Positions 1-8,468 of a stretch of 64,000 nucleotides of DNA are shown here, piece by piece. This DNA is from Altererythrobacter sp. BO-6 (GTDB lineage: Bacteria > Pseudomonadota > Alphaproteobacteria > Sphingomonadales > Sphingomonadaceae), in contig NZ_CP049259.1 in assembly GCF_011047315.1 (NCBI RefSeq), positions 1,984,001 through 2,048,000 on the forward strand, written 5' to 3'. Both the position numbers and the translations under genes were made by a program. The first letter of the stretch is position 1; each line of letters begins with the position of its first letter. Under the pieces are notes generated by a model. The model was not told where the DNA came from, made no database searches, and saw only the letters and a program-made list of their open reading frames with translations.

Positions 1-557
1 TGGCCGATTTTTACGAAGCGCTGGAAGCCAAGCATGTCGAGATGATCGCACGGCAGCCGGTGTTCTTCGTGGCTACTGCCGCCGAGGGCGCGCGGATCAA
101 CCTCAGCCCCAAGGGATATGACGCGTTTCGCGTTCTTTCGCCTACCCAGGTCGCCTATCTCGATCTGGGCGGTTCGGGCAATGAGACCCACGCCCATCTC
201 GCCGCCGACGGGCGGATCACGCTGATGTTCTGCAATTTCCAGCAGCCCGCCTTGATCCTGCGGATTTACGGGCGGGGCCGTGCTGTCCTGCCGCAAGATG
301 ACGAATGGGAAGGGTTGGCCGCGCACTTCACCCTGCTGCCGGGCACTAGGCAAATCTTCGTGATCGATATTGAAAGCGTGCAAACCAGTTGCGGCTGGGG
401 CGTTCCGTTCATGGAATTCCAGGAAGAACGGCAAACACTCAAGAAGGCGCATGCCCAGGCTAACCCTGATGAATGGGCAGCCAAAATGTCGCTGCGGATC
501 AGCAGTATCGACGGCCTGCCCGCGCGCGCGACAGATCGCTACATCGCAGGCGACTAG
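1..557 (+). CDS. Pyridoxamine 5'-phosphate oxidase family protein (5' end cut by one base)
   Basis: Flavin-binding split-barrel protein of the pyridoxamine-phosphate-oxidase-like superfamily. The open frame runs from the window edge, and bases 1-2 are TG directly before GCC, so the start codon (ATG, GTG or TTG) is very probably missing only its first base, giving about 185 residues. The N-terminus reads ADFYEALEAKH, followed by FFVATA and NLSPKGYDAFRVL, the segment typical of this subgroup, and a SGNETHAHL stretch. The real biosynthetic PdxH is longer and carries other substrate residues, so this is probably an uncharacterised flavin or F420-type relative rather than PdxH. The next gene follows after 12 bases on the same strand and may be co-transcribed. 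Confidence 0.85.
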   Translation, partial: ADFYEALEAKHVEMIARQPVFFVATAAEGARINLSPKGYDAFRVLSPTQVAYLDLGGSGNETHAHLAADGRITLMFCNFQQPALILRIYGRGRAVLPQDDEWEGLAAHFTLLPGTRQIFVIDIESVQTSCGWGVPFMEFQEERQTLKKAHAQANPDEWAAKMSLRISSIDGLPARATDRYIAGD

Positions 558-569
558 CGGGCGCAGCGG

Positions 570-1268
570 GTGGAACTGACTTTCGCCAGCTACAACATCC
601 ACAAGGCAGTGGGGTTGGATGGCAAGCGCGATCCCGAGCGGATTATCGCGGTGCTACGCGAAGTGGATGCCGATATCATTGCCCTGCAGGAGGCGGATCG
701 GCGGTTCGGACAGCGCGCATCGGTGCTTCCTCGAGCGCTGCTTGATGACACGCATTGGCGTGCGCTTGATGTGGCGGAACGGCCGCGCAGCCTGGGCTGG
801 CATGGCAATGCGCTGCTGGTGCGGCGCGACATCGACTGCGTGTTGTCGCACCCGCTCGATTTGCCGACACTGGAACCGCGCGGTGCGGTGGTTGCCGAAC
901 TTGAGGTCGAAGGGCGCCCGTTGCGGGTCATGGGCGCACATCTCGATATCTCCGGCCTCAGGCGCCGTGACCAGCTCAAGGCCATGTTGCAACACTGCGC
1001 GCGCGGGCCGCGCCTTCCGACGGTGATCATGGGCGATTTCAACCAGTGGAGCAGGTTGACGGGGGCGATGCGTGCTTTCGGCGTCGCGTGGCAGCAGATT
1101 ACCCCAGGGCCCAGCTATCCTGCGCGTCGGCCGATCGCCCCGCTCGACCGGATCGTGGCGACGCCGCATTGGGACTATTGCGACAGCAGCGTGCACCACA
1201 GCGCAACCGCAGTGCAGGCATCCGATCACCTGCCTGTCTGGGCCCGGTTAAGATTGCCCAAATACTAG
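570..1268 (+). CDS. Endonuclease/exonuclease/phosphatase (EEP) family protein
   Basis: Metal-dependent phosphodiesterase fold of 232 residues. Visible family landmarks are Asn9 in the opening YNIH motif, Glu41 in LQEAD, Asp156 and Asn158 in GDFN, and the terminal SDHLPVW with Asp219 and His220. These are the usual metal and general-base positions of the DNase I/APE1/phosphatase superfamily. There is no signal peptide, so it is probably cytosolic. Start is GTG at 570; no better upstream start is visible because the previous gene ends at 557. Substrate (DNA, phospholipid or inositol phosphate) cannot be told from sequence. Confidence 0.85.
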   Translation: MELTFASYNIHKAVGLDGKRDPERIIAVLREVDADIIALQEADRRFGQRASVLPRALLDDTHWRALDVAERPRSLGWHGNALLVRRDIDCVLSHPLDLPTLEPRGAVVAELEVEGRPLRVMGAHLDISGLRRRDQLKAMLQHCARGPRLPTVIMGDFNQWSRLTGAMRAFGVAWQQITPGPSYPARRPIAPLDRIVATPHWDYCDSSVHHSATAVQASDHLPVWARLRLPKY

Positions 1269-1366
1269 GCTAGCGATTAATATTTAGGCAATTACCCGCA
1301 CGATGCCTTGATTGTTAGCAGCCTTGTGAGCAGCTAAGAATCTGATTTCCTGCTTATTTTCAGTTC

Positions 1367-1382
1367 TGGCACGGCTTTTGCT
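1367..1382 (+). promoter_or_regulatory. Sigma-54 (RpoN) promoter of glnK-amtB
   Basis: TGGCAC, five bases, then TTGCT: GG at 1368-1369 and GC at 1380-1381 are separated by exactly ten bases, the invariant -24/-12 arrangement. Transcription would begin near 1393, about 37 bases before the glnK ATG. It lies upstream of a nitrogen-regulated operon, and rpoN is in this window at 43513-44997. I did not find a convincing NtrC dyad in the 100 bases upstream. Confidence 0.85.
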
Positions 1383-1429
1383 GCACCTGCACAGCCGGAA
1401 GAGTGTCCGGTAAGCAGTAGGGGGCAGAG

Positions 1430-1768
1430 ATGAAGTTCATCATCGCCGTAATAAAACCATTCAAGCTCGATGAGGTCCGCGAAGCGCTGGGCGCCATCGG
1501 GGTCGCCGGCATGACAGTCTCGGAAGTGAAGGGCTTCGGTCGCCAGAAGGGCCAGACCGAAATCTATCGCGGTGCCGAATATTCGACCAACATGCTTCCC
1601 AAGGTGAAGCTGGAGATCGCCGCGAGTGACGACATCGCCGCTCAGGTCGTCGAAACCATTCAGCAAACCGCCAGCACCGACGCGATCGGCGACGGCAAGA
1701 TCTTCGTGCTCGACCTGGCTTCGGCCACCCGGATTCGCACCGGCGAAACCGGCGACACGGCGCTTTAA
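1430..1768 (+). CDS. glnK: P-II nitrogen regulatory protein (GlnK/GlnB)
   Basis: Trimeric signalling protein of 112 residues, the standard P-II length. The N-terminus MKFIIAVIKPFKLDEVREAL and the T-loop with Tyr51 (the uridylylation site in GQTEIYRGAEY) are intact. The C-terminal segment contains IGDGKIFV and RIRTGE, which form the ATP/ADP and 2-oxoglutarate pocket. It senses energy and 2-oxoglutarate and plugs the ammonium channel. The symbol glnK rather than glnB is chosen because amtB starts 20 bases downstream and the operon has a sigma-54 promoter. A good Shine-Dalgarno (GGGGGCAGAG) precedes the ATG. Confidence 0.95.
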   Translation: MKFIIAVIKPFKLDEVREALGAIGVAGMTVSEVKGFGRQKGQTEIYRGAEYSTNMLPKVKLEIAASDDIAAQVVETIQQTASTDAIGDGKIFVLDLASATRIRTGETGDTAL

Positions 1769-1788
1769 TCGCAATGAGGGGCTCAACC

Positions 1789-3168
1789 ATGATCCGCAAA
1801 TTCGTGACCGGCACAGGAGCTGTTGCAGCTTCGATGTTTGCCGCTACCGCTGCCTTCGCGCAGGAAGCCGCCGAAGCGGTGGCCGAAACTGTCGCTGAAG
1901 TCGCAGAAGCCGTTCCAGCTGAAGTCGTTGAGGCGGCAGCAGCCGTTCCCAATCCGGGCAACAATGCCTGGATGATGACTTCCACGCTGCTTGTCCTGCT
2001 GATGATCCTGCCGGGCCTGGCGCTGTTTTACGGCGGCCTGACGCGATCGAAGAACATGCTCAGCACCATGACCCAGGTCGGCGCTACCGCTGCCTTGGCC
2101 ATGATAGTCTGGGTGATCTGGGGCTATTCGACTGCCTTTGGTCCTGAGGGCAATGCTTTCTACAGCTGGGGCAATCTGTTCCTGACTGCTTCAACCTATG
2201 AAAGCACAGCAGCGACCTTCTCCGACGAAGTGATCAGCGAATATGTGTTCATCAGCTTCCAGATGACCTTCGCAGCAATCACCGCCGCGCTGATTCTGGG
2301 TGCGACCGCAGAACGTATGAAATTCAATGCGTTGATGCTGTTCGTCCCGATCTGGCTGACGATTGTCTATTTCCCGATCGCACACATGGTTTGGGCTGGC
2401 GGTGGCTACCTGTTTGAGAAGGGCGCGCTCGACTTTGCCGGTGGTACCGTGGTCCACATCAACGCCGGCGTCTCCGGACTCGTGCTGGCCTATCTCCTCG
2501 GCAAGCGTCGCGGCTATCCGGCCGAGCCGATGCCCCCGCATAGCCTGACCCTGACTATGGTTGGCACCGGCTTGCTGTGGGTGGGCTGGTTTGGCTTCAA
2601 CGCTGGCTCGGCGCTCGAAGCTGACGCTTTCGCGGGCCTCGCCATGCTCAACACCTTCGTCGCTACCGCAGCTGCAGCGCTGACCTGGATGGTCATCGAA
2701 CGGCTTGCTGGCCACAAGGGTTCGGCGCTCGGCTTCTGTTCGGGTGTGATCGCAGGTCTTGTGGCGGTGACTCCCGCGGCAGGCAACAGCGGTCCATTCG
2801 GCGCAATCCTGCTGGGCATCGTTTCCTCTGCAGTGTGCTATTTCGCGGTTGCCAAACTCAAGGCGAAGTTCGGCTACGACGACTCGCTCGACGCATTCGG
2901 CATCCACGGCGTTGGCGGGATCGTTGGCGCGATCGGCACGGCAGTGGTTTACCAGCCGTTCCTCGGCGGCCCTGGAGATGGTTCGACCACTCTTGGTGCG
3001 CAGCTCTGGACACAGACGCATGGCGTGCTGGTGACGATCGTGTGGGCCGGTATCGGCACCCTGATCGCCGCCTATGTCGTCAAGCTGCTGATCGGCCTCA
3101 GGGTCGACGAAGAGACCGAAGTCAACGGGCTCGACATCTCCGAACACGGGGAGCGCGCCTACAACTAA
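1789..3168 (+). CDS. amtB: Ammonium transporter AmtB
   Basis: Inner-membrane ammonium channel of about 459 residues. A signal peptide (cleavage near AFA-Q25) is followed by an unusual Ala/Glu/Val-rich segment to about residue 54, then eleven membrane helices. The twin pore histidines are His223 (VVHINAG) and His373 (GIHGVGG), 150 residues apart as in E. coli, and the conserved Asp215 lies eight residues before the first. The ATG at 1789 is preferred over the in-frame ATG at 1774 because GAGGGG at 1775-1780 is its ribosome site. It is co-transcribed with glnK, whose product gates it. Confidence 0.95.
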   Translation: MIRKFVTGTGAVAASMFAATAAFAQEAAEAVAETVAEVAEAVPAEVVEAAAAVPNPGNNAWMMTSTLLVLLMILPGLALFYGGLTRSKNMLSTMTQVGATAALAMIVWVIWGYSTAFGPEGNAFYSWGNLFLTASTYESTAATFSDEVISEYVFISFQMTFAAITAALILGATAERMKFNALMLFVPIWLTIVYFPIAHMVWAGGGYLFEKGALDFAGGTVVHINAGVSGLVLAYLLGKRRGYPAEPMPPHSLTLTMVGTGLLWVGWFGFNAGSALEADAFAGLAMLNTFVATAAAALTWMVIERLAGHKGSALGFCSGVIAGLVAVTPAAGNSGPFGAILLGIVSSAVCYFAVAKLKAKFGYDDSLDAFGIHGVGGIVGAIGTAVVYQPFLGGPGDGSTTLGAQLWTQTHGVLVTIVWAGIGTLIAAYVVKLLIGLRVDEETEVNGLDISEHGERAYN

Positions 3169-3470
3169 CCGAAGCGTTGCGCGGGAAGTGGGGACTGTTC
3201 TCCGCGCAACGCAACCGGAAGCAACACCAGTTTGGCGGGGCGGGGAACCTCTCTCTCTCCTCTCCCTCCCCACCCCGCCTCACCTCGTTCCTCCTGCGAA
3301 CGAACAAACTGCGAAAGGGCCGGAGCCAGCCGCTCCGGCCCCTTTTTGTCTAGGCTGTTGATGGCGGCAGCCTTGGGTGGGTAAGCACGCATTCTGTTCT
3401 GCCTCGCCAAATTCTACGCTAGAATGCGGAGGCGGGTGGCGGGTCGCCCCTTTTTGCTTGGAGCCTTGGC
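3169..3470. other. Intergenic region after amtB
   Basis: This 302-base stretch has no credible gene. It holds a 10-bp perfect hairpin (CGTTGCGCGG at 3175-3184 pairing with 3202-3211), a pyrimidine-rich CT tract around 3250-3295, and a rho-independent terminator at 3314-3348. The remainder leads into the GNAT gene, with GGAGCC as a weak ribosome site. Confidence 0.6.
3314..3348 (+). terminator. Rho-independent terminator of glnK-amtB
   Basis: GGGCCGGAGC (3317-3326) pairs perfectly with GCTCCGGCCC (3332-3341) around a 5-base loop, followed by CTTTTTG. A strong GC stem with a T run is a classical intrinsic terminator; it lies about 150 bases after the amtB stop. Confidence 0.85.
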
Positions 3471-3998
3471 ATGCTCGAGATTCGCATAGCCACCTCGGAT
3501 GATGCGCCTTCGATCAAGGCGCTGATGGATCGCGCCATCGCCGAATTGCAGCAGGGTTTCCTAACCCCTGAACAGATCGCCGCATCGCATGTCGCGATGG
3601 GGCTGGACCTGCAGCTGATCGAAGACGGCACCTATTTCTGCGTCGAAGAGGATGGGGTGCTGGTCGGGTGCGGCGGGTGGTCGCGCCGCGCGACGCTTTA
3701 TGGCGGTAATCATTCGGCCGGGCGCAATCCGCGCCTGCTCGATCCCGCAACCGAAAGCGCGCGAATCCGCGCGATGTACACCCACCCGGAACACACGCGC
3801 AAAGGGATCGGGCGCTTGATCCTCGACACCGCCGAGGAGGCTGCGCGGCGCGAAGGCTTTAGCGAGCTGGAGATGGCGGCAACCATGGCAGGCAAGCCGC
3901 TTTATGAAGCTTGCGGTTACGCGGTCGAGAGCGAATGGTTCGACGAGAATGGCGCTGTGCCAGTACCGCTGGCAACGATGTGGAAGCGGATCGCCTGA
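3471..3998 (+). CDS. GNAT family N-acetyltransferase
   Basis: Acetyl-CoA-dependent acyltransferase of 175 residues. The acetyl-CoA-binding core is visible as MYTHPEHTRKGIGRLIL (strand 4, the R/Q-x-x-G-x-G/A motif and helix 3), followed by SELEMAATMAGKPLYEACGY, the typical GNAT C-terminal strand and helix. The acceptor substrate is not predictable. It is monocistronic between a terminator and a convergent gene ending three bases away. Confidence 0.85.
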   Translation: MLEIRIATSDDAPSIKALMDRAIAELQQGFLTPEQIAASHVAMGLDLQLIEDGTYFCVEEDGVLVGCGGWSRRATLYGGNHSAGRNPRLLDPATESARIRAMYTHPEHTRKGIGRLILDTAEEAARREGFSELEMAATMAGKPLYEACGYAVESEWFDENGAVPVPLATMWKRIA

Positions 3999-4001
3999 GC
4001 C

Positions 4002-5591
4002 TCAGCCGCGCGCTGCCGCGAGCACGAAATCCCCGCAGCGTTCGCCAATCATGATGCTCGGCGCGTTGGTATTGCCGCTGACGATCTTGGGCATGATCGA
4101 TGCATCGGCCACCCAAAGCCCATCGAGCCCGCGCAGCTTCAGCTGCGGATCGACTACGCTGTCGGCATCGCAGCCCATCCGGCAGGTGCCGACCGGGTGA
4201 TAGATAGTATCGGATACCTCTCGAATGCGACGCTCCAGCGCGGCATCATCCTCATAATCGATCGGGTTACGGTCACGCGCGCCCAGCGTCGACAGCGGTG
4301 GCGTATCGGCAATGCGCGCCATCAGTCGCGCGCCTTTCTTGAGCAACTCCATGTCGCGCGGATCGGACAGGAAATTGGGGTTGATCGCGGGCGCATCAGT
4401 CGGATCGGCGCTCTTCAGCCGCACCCAGCCCTTGCTCTCTGGCCGCAGCACGCAGACGTGGAGCGAGAAGCCGTGTTCCCTCAGCTTGTCGCGCCCGTGG
4501 TTCTGGATGATGGCGCGGATGAAATGATATTGCACGTCGGGGCAGGGCGCCTCAGGGTCGATCGTGACGAAGCCGCCACTCTCCGCGAAATTGGTGGTCA
4601 GCATGCCGGTACGATGGCGACGATGTTCGACGAAAGCCTTCGCAACTGCCCAGATGCCGCGCAGCGAACCGCCAAACAGGCCGAGGTCGTTGAGCTCATA
4701 ACTGGTCAGGAAGTCGCAATGGTCCTGCAGGTTTTCGCCAACTGCGCCCCGGTCCAGCAGCACGTCAATTCCGTGCCGCGACAGTTCTGCGCCCGGGCCA
4801 ATGCCTGACAGCATCAAGATCTGCGGCGATCCGAAGGCCCCTGCGCTGAGAATCACGCCCGATCGTGCCGTGATCGTTTCGCGCTTGCTGCCGCGGCGCA
4901 CCATCACGCCCGTCGCCCGGCCATCCTCGATCAATATCCGTTCGATGACCACGCCGGTGCGGATGTCGAGGTTCGGCCTGCCTTGCAGCGGATCGAGGAA
5001 GGCGCGGGCAGATGACCAGCGCTCGCCATTCTGTTGGGTCACCTGGTAAAGGCCGAAGCCTTCCTGGCGCGGCCCGTTGAAATCGTCATTGTGCGGGATC
5101 TGCAACTGCTCGGCCGCCTCGACAAAGGCCTGCGCAACCGGGCTGGGGCTGATTTGCTCGCTCACGGTCAGCGGGCCATTACCGCCATGCCATGCGTCCC
5201 CGCCGCGCTGATTGCCTTCCTGCCGTTTGAAGACGGGCAGCACATCCTCCCACGCCCAGCCGGTGCAGCCCATCGCGGCCCAATTGTCATAATCCCAGGG
5301 ATTTCCGCGAATATAGACCATGCCGTTGATCGCGCTGGTCCCGCCCAACCCGCGACCGCGCGGCTGGTAACCGATCCTGCCGCCGAGGCTCTCCATCGGC
5401 TCGGTATCGAAGGCCCAATTGCTGGCCTTGGGCATCATCGCCAGCAGGCCGGGCGTGCGCGTGAAGATATGCGTATTGTTGCCACCCGCTTCGAGCAGGC
5501 ACACCGTGTTACGGCCGTCTTCGGCCAATCGGGCGGTTGCAGCGCTGCCGGCGCTGCCCGCGCCAATCACGATATAATCGAAGCTGTCCAT
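4002..5591 (-). CDS. GMC family FAD-dependent oxidoreductase (choline/alcohol dehydrogenase-like)
   Basis: Flavoprotein of about 529 residues. The Rossmann motif GAGSAG is at residues 10-15, the GMC signature GGTSAINGMVYIRG near 83-96, and the C-terminal catalytic pair is His465 (YHPVGTCRMG) and Asn509 (GNTNAP). These define choline-dehydrogenase-like enzymes that oxidise primary or secondary alcohols. The second of two adjacent ATGs (5591) sits better behind AGGAG than the first (5594). No betaine aldehyde dehydrogenase or betI neighbours it, so a choline role is unlikely; a general alcohol dehydrogenase is more plausible. The hydroxylase gene just upstream is on the same strand and may be co-transcribed. 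Confidence 0.88.
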   Translation of the reverse strand: MDSFDYIVIGAGSAGSAATARLAEDGRNTVCLLEAGGNNTHIFTRTPGLLAMMPKASNWAFDTEPMESLGGRIGYQPRGRGLGGTSAINGMVYIRGNPWDYDNWAAMGCTGWAWEDVLPVFKRQEGNQRGGDAWHGGNGPLTVSEQISPSPVAQAFVEAAEQLQIPHNDDFNGPRQEGFGLYQVTQQNGERWSSARAFLDPLQGRPNLDIRTGVVIERILIEDGRATGVMVRRGSKRETITARSGVILSAGAFGSPQILMLSGIGPGAELSRHGIDVLLDRGAVGENLQDHCDFLTSYELNDLGLFGGSLRGIWAVAKAFVEHRRHRTGMLTTNFAESGGFVTIDPEAPCPDVQYHFIRAIIQNHGRDKLREHGFSLHVCVLRPESKGWVRLKSADPTDAPAINPNFLSDPRDMELLKKGARLMARIADTPPLSTLGARDRNPIDYEDDAALERRIREVSDTIYHPVGTCRMGCDADSVVDPQLKLRGLDGLWVADASIMPKIVSGNTNAPSIMIGERCGDFVLAAARG

Positions 5592-5615
5592 CATCTCTCC
5601 TCTTGGCGGAGAGTG

Positions 5616-6563
5616 TTAGGCAGGCTCGCTTTGCCCGGCAATCGGGTTTTGATTGACCACTGAGTTTTTATGCGCAGGATTATGCCCTTGCCGTTCCAGC
5701 CAGCGCGCGCGGATCGTGTCGGACGTGTCGCGGCTGTCGTCATGAGTCCAGCCCGGCTCGCGCAGCAGATAGCCCAGCTTGCTGCCCCACGGCGCGCGCC
5801 AGATATCCTGGATCATCCCGATCCATTCGTGGAACACCGCCCACAGCAGGTTGAAGCTGCCCAGCTGCTTGATGATGCCGTAGCGGATTGGCTCCTCATC
5901 GCTCTCCGGCTCGAACGTGCCGAACATCTTGTCCCATACGATGAAAACGCCAGCATAGTTGCGGTCGAGATAGCGCGGATTGGTGGCGTGGTGCACGCGG
6001 TGGTGGCTGGGCGTGTTCATCACCGCTTCGAACCAGCGCGGCATGCGTCCGATCGCCTCAGTGTGGATCCAGAACTGGTAAATCAGGTTGAACCCGCCGC
6101 AAATCGCGATCATCGCCGGGTGGAAGCCGAGCAGCACCAGCGGCAGCGCGAACAGGAAGCCGAACGTGAACGGCCCGGTCCACGTTTGCCGCAGCGCAGT
6201 CGAAAGATTGTAGTGCTGGCTCGAATGATGGTTCACATGCGCAGCCCACATCCAGCGGATGCGATGCCCGGCCCGGTGAACCCAGTAGTATTTGAGATCA
6301 TCGAGCACGAAACATAGCGGCCAGGCCCACCACGCCCATCCGATGTCGAATAGGCGGAACTGCCATACCCCCAGGAACAGCACGAAAAAGAAGCCGCCGA
6401 AGAGCAGGCTGGATACGGTGCTGCCAAGGCCGAACAGCAGGCTGGTCAGCGTGTCGCGCGGCTCATAGGCGTATGGCCGTTTGCGCCACGCCCAGATCAT
6501 CTCGATCAGGACGAGCGCCACAAAGCCCGGTACGGCATAGTCGACAGGTGAGAAATCAGGCAT
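5616..6563 (-). CDS. Sterol desaturase/fatty acid hydroxylase superfamily protein
   Basis: Membrane di-iron enzyme of 315 residues. The eight-histidine signature is spread as HRAGH, HVNHH and HHRVHH, between several hydrophobic segments. Family members insert hydroxyls or double bonds into sterols, carotenoids or lipid acyl chains. The C-terminal extension is soluble and ends in KNSVVNQNPIAG. It starts inside the last codons of the upstream small gene (overlap 8 bases) and precedes the GMC oxidoreductase by 25 bases, so hydroxylation followed by alcohol oxidation in one operon is possible but unproven. Confidence 0.88.
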   Translation of the reverse strand: MPDFSPVDYAVPGFVALVLIEMIWAWRKRPYAYEPRDTLTSLLFGLGSTVSSLLFGGFFFVLFLGVWQFRLFDIGWAWWAWPLCFVLDDLKYYWVHRAGHRIRWMWAAHVNHHSSQHYNLSTALRQTWTGPFTFGFLFALPLVLLGFHPAMIAICGGFNLIYQFWIHTEAIGRMPRWFEAVMNTPSHHRVHHATNPRYLDRNYAGVFIVWDKMFGTFEPESDEEPIRYGIIKQLGSFNLLWAVFHEWIGMIQDIWRAPWGSKLGYLLREPGWTHDDSRDTSDTIRARWLERQGHNPAHKNSVVNQNPIAGQSEPA

Positions 6564-6972
6564 TGCTATGCGATCCTAATGCATTCACCGCTTCTGCCCA
6601 AGCCTGAGCATCATCCAGCTTGAGCTCAACGCTGCCAAAGCGACGTTCGCCGCTATCGATTCGGAGCGTGCTCGGCGCAATTCTTGCGGTTGCGTCAGGC
6701 CCCAGAATTCGACCTGCCAACTTGTTGCCATGCTGTCTCAGCAACAACAGCCGACCATTTGCGTCGCACATAATCGCGGACTTGCCGCTCATGTCGACCG
6801 ACCAGGCGGTGGGCTCATAGCCGTCGACCGCTTCGTCGGCAGCCCTGCGGATGGCGGCTTCGCTGTCCAAGGCTGGCTTGCCCCCCAGGCGCAAGGCATG
6901 CGCCAGCCAGGCGAGCAGCAGAATAGCCAGCAGCGAGCCGACAAACTGGAGGATTTCTGGCGGCAGATTCAT
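6556..6972 (-). CDS. Membrane-anchored hypothetical protein
   Basis: About 138 residues with a single N-terminal hydrophobic segment (FVGSLLAILLLAWLAHAL) followed by a soluble domain with a DSGERRFGSVELKLDDAQAWAEAVNAL C-terminal half. I do not recognise the family. The ATG at 6972 is taken; a GTG at 6990 in frame is also possible, and neither has a strong ribosome site. Its 3' end overlaps the hydroxylase start by 8 bases, which implies translational coupling and a shared job. Confidence 0.6.
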   Translation of the reverse strand: MNLPPEILQFVGSLLAILLLAWLAHALRLGGKPALDSEAAIRRAADEAVDGYEPTAWSVDMSGKSAIMCDANGRLLLLRQHGNKLAGRILGPDATARIAPSTLRIDSGERRFGSVELKLDDAQAWAEAVNALGSHSNA

Positions 6973-7037
6973 CGAAATGCCGATTGGCACGGGCGGTGCT
7001 TTGCGGCAAGCAGTCAGGCAAGAGAGAGGACCACTGC

Positions 7038-8459
7038 ATGACCAGATTTGCCAGCATTCTTGCTATCGCCACACTGATCGCCGCCCCGCTCGCCGCGCAG
7101 GTGCCTGACCCGGCTGCAGAGGTGGCCGCGCAGAAGGACCGCACCGCCCGGGTGGCGCAGCAGCTGTGGGATTGGGCCGAACTTGGCTACCTTGAACAGC
7201 GTTCGAGCGGGCTGATGATGGAAGAGCTTGCCGGGGAAGGCTTCCGGATCGAAGCGGGCATAGCCGATATCCCCACCGCCTTTGTGGCCGAATGGGGCAA
7301 GGGTGGGCCGGTGATTGCGATCCTGGCCGAATATGACGCGCTGCCCGGAATCAACCAGTCGGCTTCGGCCACGCGCGATCCGGTCGATGGCAAGGGCGCG
7401 GGGCATGCCTGCGGGCACAATCTGTTCGGTGCGGGCTCCTTGACGGCGGCGATTGCAGTCAAGAACTGGCTGGAGGCAACCGGCACACCAGGCCGCATCC
7501 GGCTTTACGGCACGCCTGCCGAAGAAGGTGGCTCGGGCAAGGTCTACATGACCCGCGCGGGCCTGTTCGATGACGTGGATATCGCGATCCATTGGCATGC
7601 CGACGATGAAAACAGCGCTGCGGCGCGCACCAGCCTCGCCAATCGCTCCGCCAAGTTCCGCTTCCACGGGGTCTCGGCCCATGCCGCCGGTGCTCCAGAA
7701 CGCGGGCGCTCGGCCCTTGACGGGGTCGAGGCCATGAACATGATGGCCAATATGATGCATGAGCATATGCCGCAGCAGGCGCGCATGCATTATGTGATCA
7801 CGTCGGGCGGGAACGCACCCAATGTCGTCCCGGACTTTGCCGAGGTGTTCTATTATGTGCGCCATCCAGACCCGAAGGGCGTAGAGGATATCTGGGCGCG
7901 ACTTGAAGATGCGGCGCGCGGCGCGGCGCTAGGCACCGGCACCAAGGTCGATTGGGAAGTGATCCACGGCAACAACCCGTTGCTCGTGAACGAAACGCTG
8001 GCCATGGTGATGGATGCCAAGCTTCGGCAGGTCGGCGGCGTGGCCTATTCAGCGGAAGAGCGGGTCTGGGCAGCGGAAATCCAGAAGTCGCTGGGCGACG
8101 CAGCAAAAGCGCTCGAAAGCGCTGCTGAAATCCAGCCTTACAGCAAGAGCCTGGGATATGGTTCGACCGACGTCGGCGATGTCTCATGGGCGACGCCGAC
8201 CGTTGGTGTGCGCACCGCGACATGGGTGCCAGGCACCAGCGCACACAGCTGGCAGGCGGTGGCAGCCAGTGGCCATTCGATCGGGCACAAGGGGGCGCAA
8301 GTCGCGGCGAAAGCGATGGCGCTGATGGCGGCGGAGCTGTTCACCAATCCCGAATTGCGGGCTGCGGCCCGGGCGGAATTCGACCAGTCGCGCGGTCCTG
8401 GCTACCAGTACCGCTCGCTGTTGGGCGATCGCCCGCCACCGCTCGACTACCGCAAGTAG
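7038..8459 (+). CDS. Exported M20 family amidohydrolase (AbgB-like)
   Basis: Zinc peptidase-type amidohydrolase of 473 residues. The N-terminus has a signal peptide ending near PLAAQ (residue 21). Metal-binding residues are visible as GHACGHN (His123, Cys125, His127), the acidic pair Glu162-Glu163 in PAEEGG, and HWHAD (His185, His187). This pattern is of the p-aminobenzoyl-glutamate hydrolase/aminoacylase group. The ATG at 7038 follows AGAGAGAGGA and begins the signal peptide, so it is preferred over the longer frame from 6984. Periplasmic location and substrate are inferred. Divergent from the small membrane gene. Confidence 0.88.
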   Translation: MTRFASILAIATLIAAPLAAQVPDPAAEVAAQKDRTARVAQQLWDWAELGYLEQRSSGLMMEELAGEGFRIEAGIADIPTAFVAEWGKGGPVIAILAEYDALPGINQSASATRDPVDGKGAGHACGHNLFGAGSLTAAIAVKNWLEATGTPGRIRLYGTPAEEGGSGKVYMTRAGLFDDVDIAIHWHADDENSAAARTSLANRSAKFRFHGVSAHAAGAPERGRSALDGVEAMNMMANMMHEHMPQQARMHYVITSGGNAPNVVPDFAEVFYYVRHPDPKGVEDIWARLEDAARGAALGTGTKVDWEVIHGNNPLLVNETLAMVMDAKLRQVGGVAYSAEERVWAAEIQKSLGDAAKALESAAEIQPYSKSLGYGSTDVGDVSWATPTVGVRTATWVPGTSAHSWQAVAASGHSIGHKGAQVAAKAMALMAAELFTNPELRAAARAEFDQSRGPGYQYRSLLGDRPPPLDYRK

Positions 8460-8468
8460 CTTCGCCGT

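Noticed and set aside
2191..3273. Long minus-strand ORF of 360 codons opposite amtB
   Set aside because: It is a high-GC shadow of a certain transporter gene, has a Arg/His/Gln-rich composition without hydrophobic pattern, and no ribosome site.
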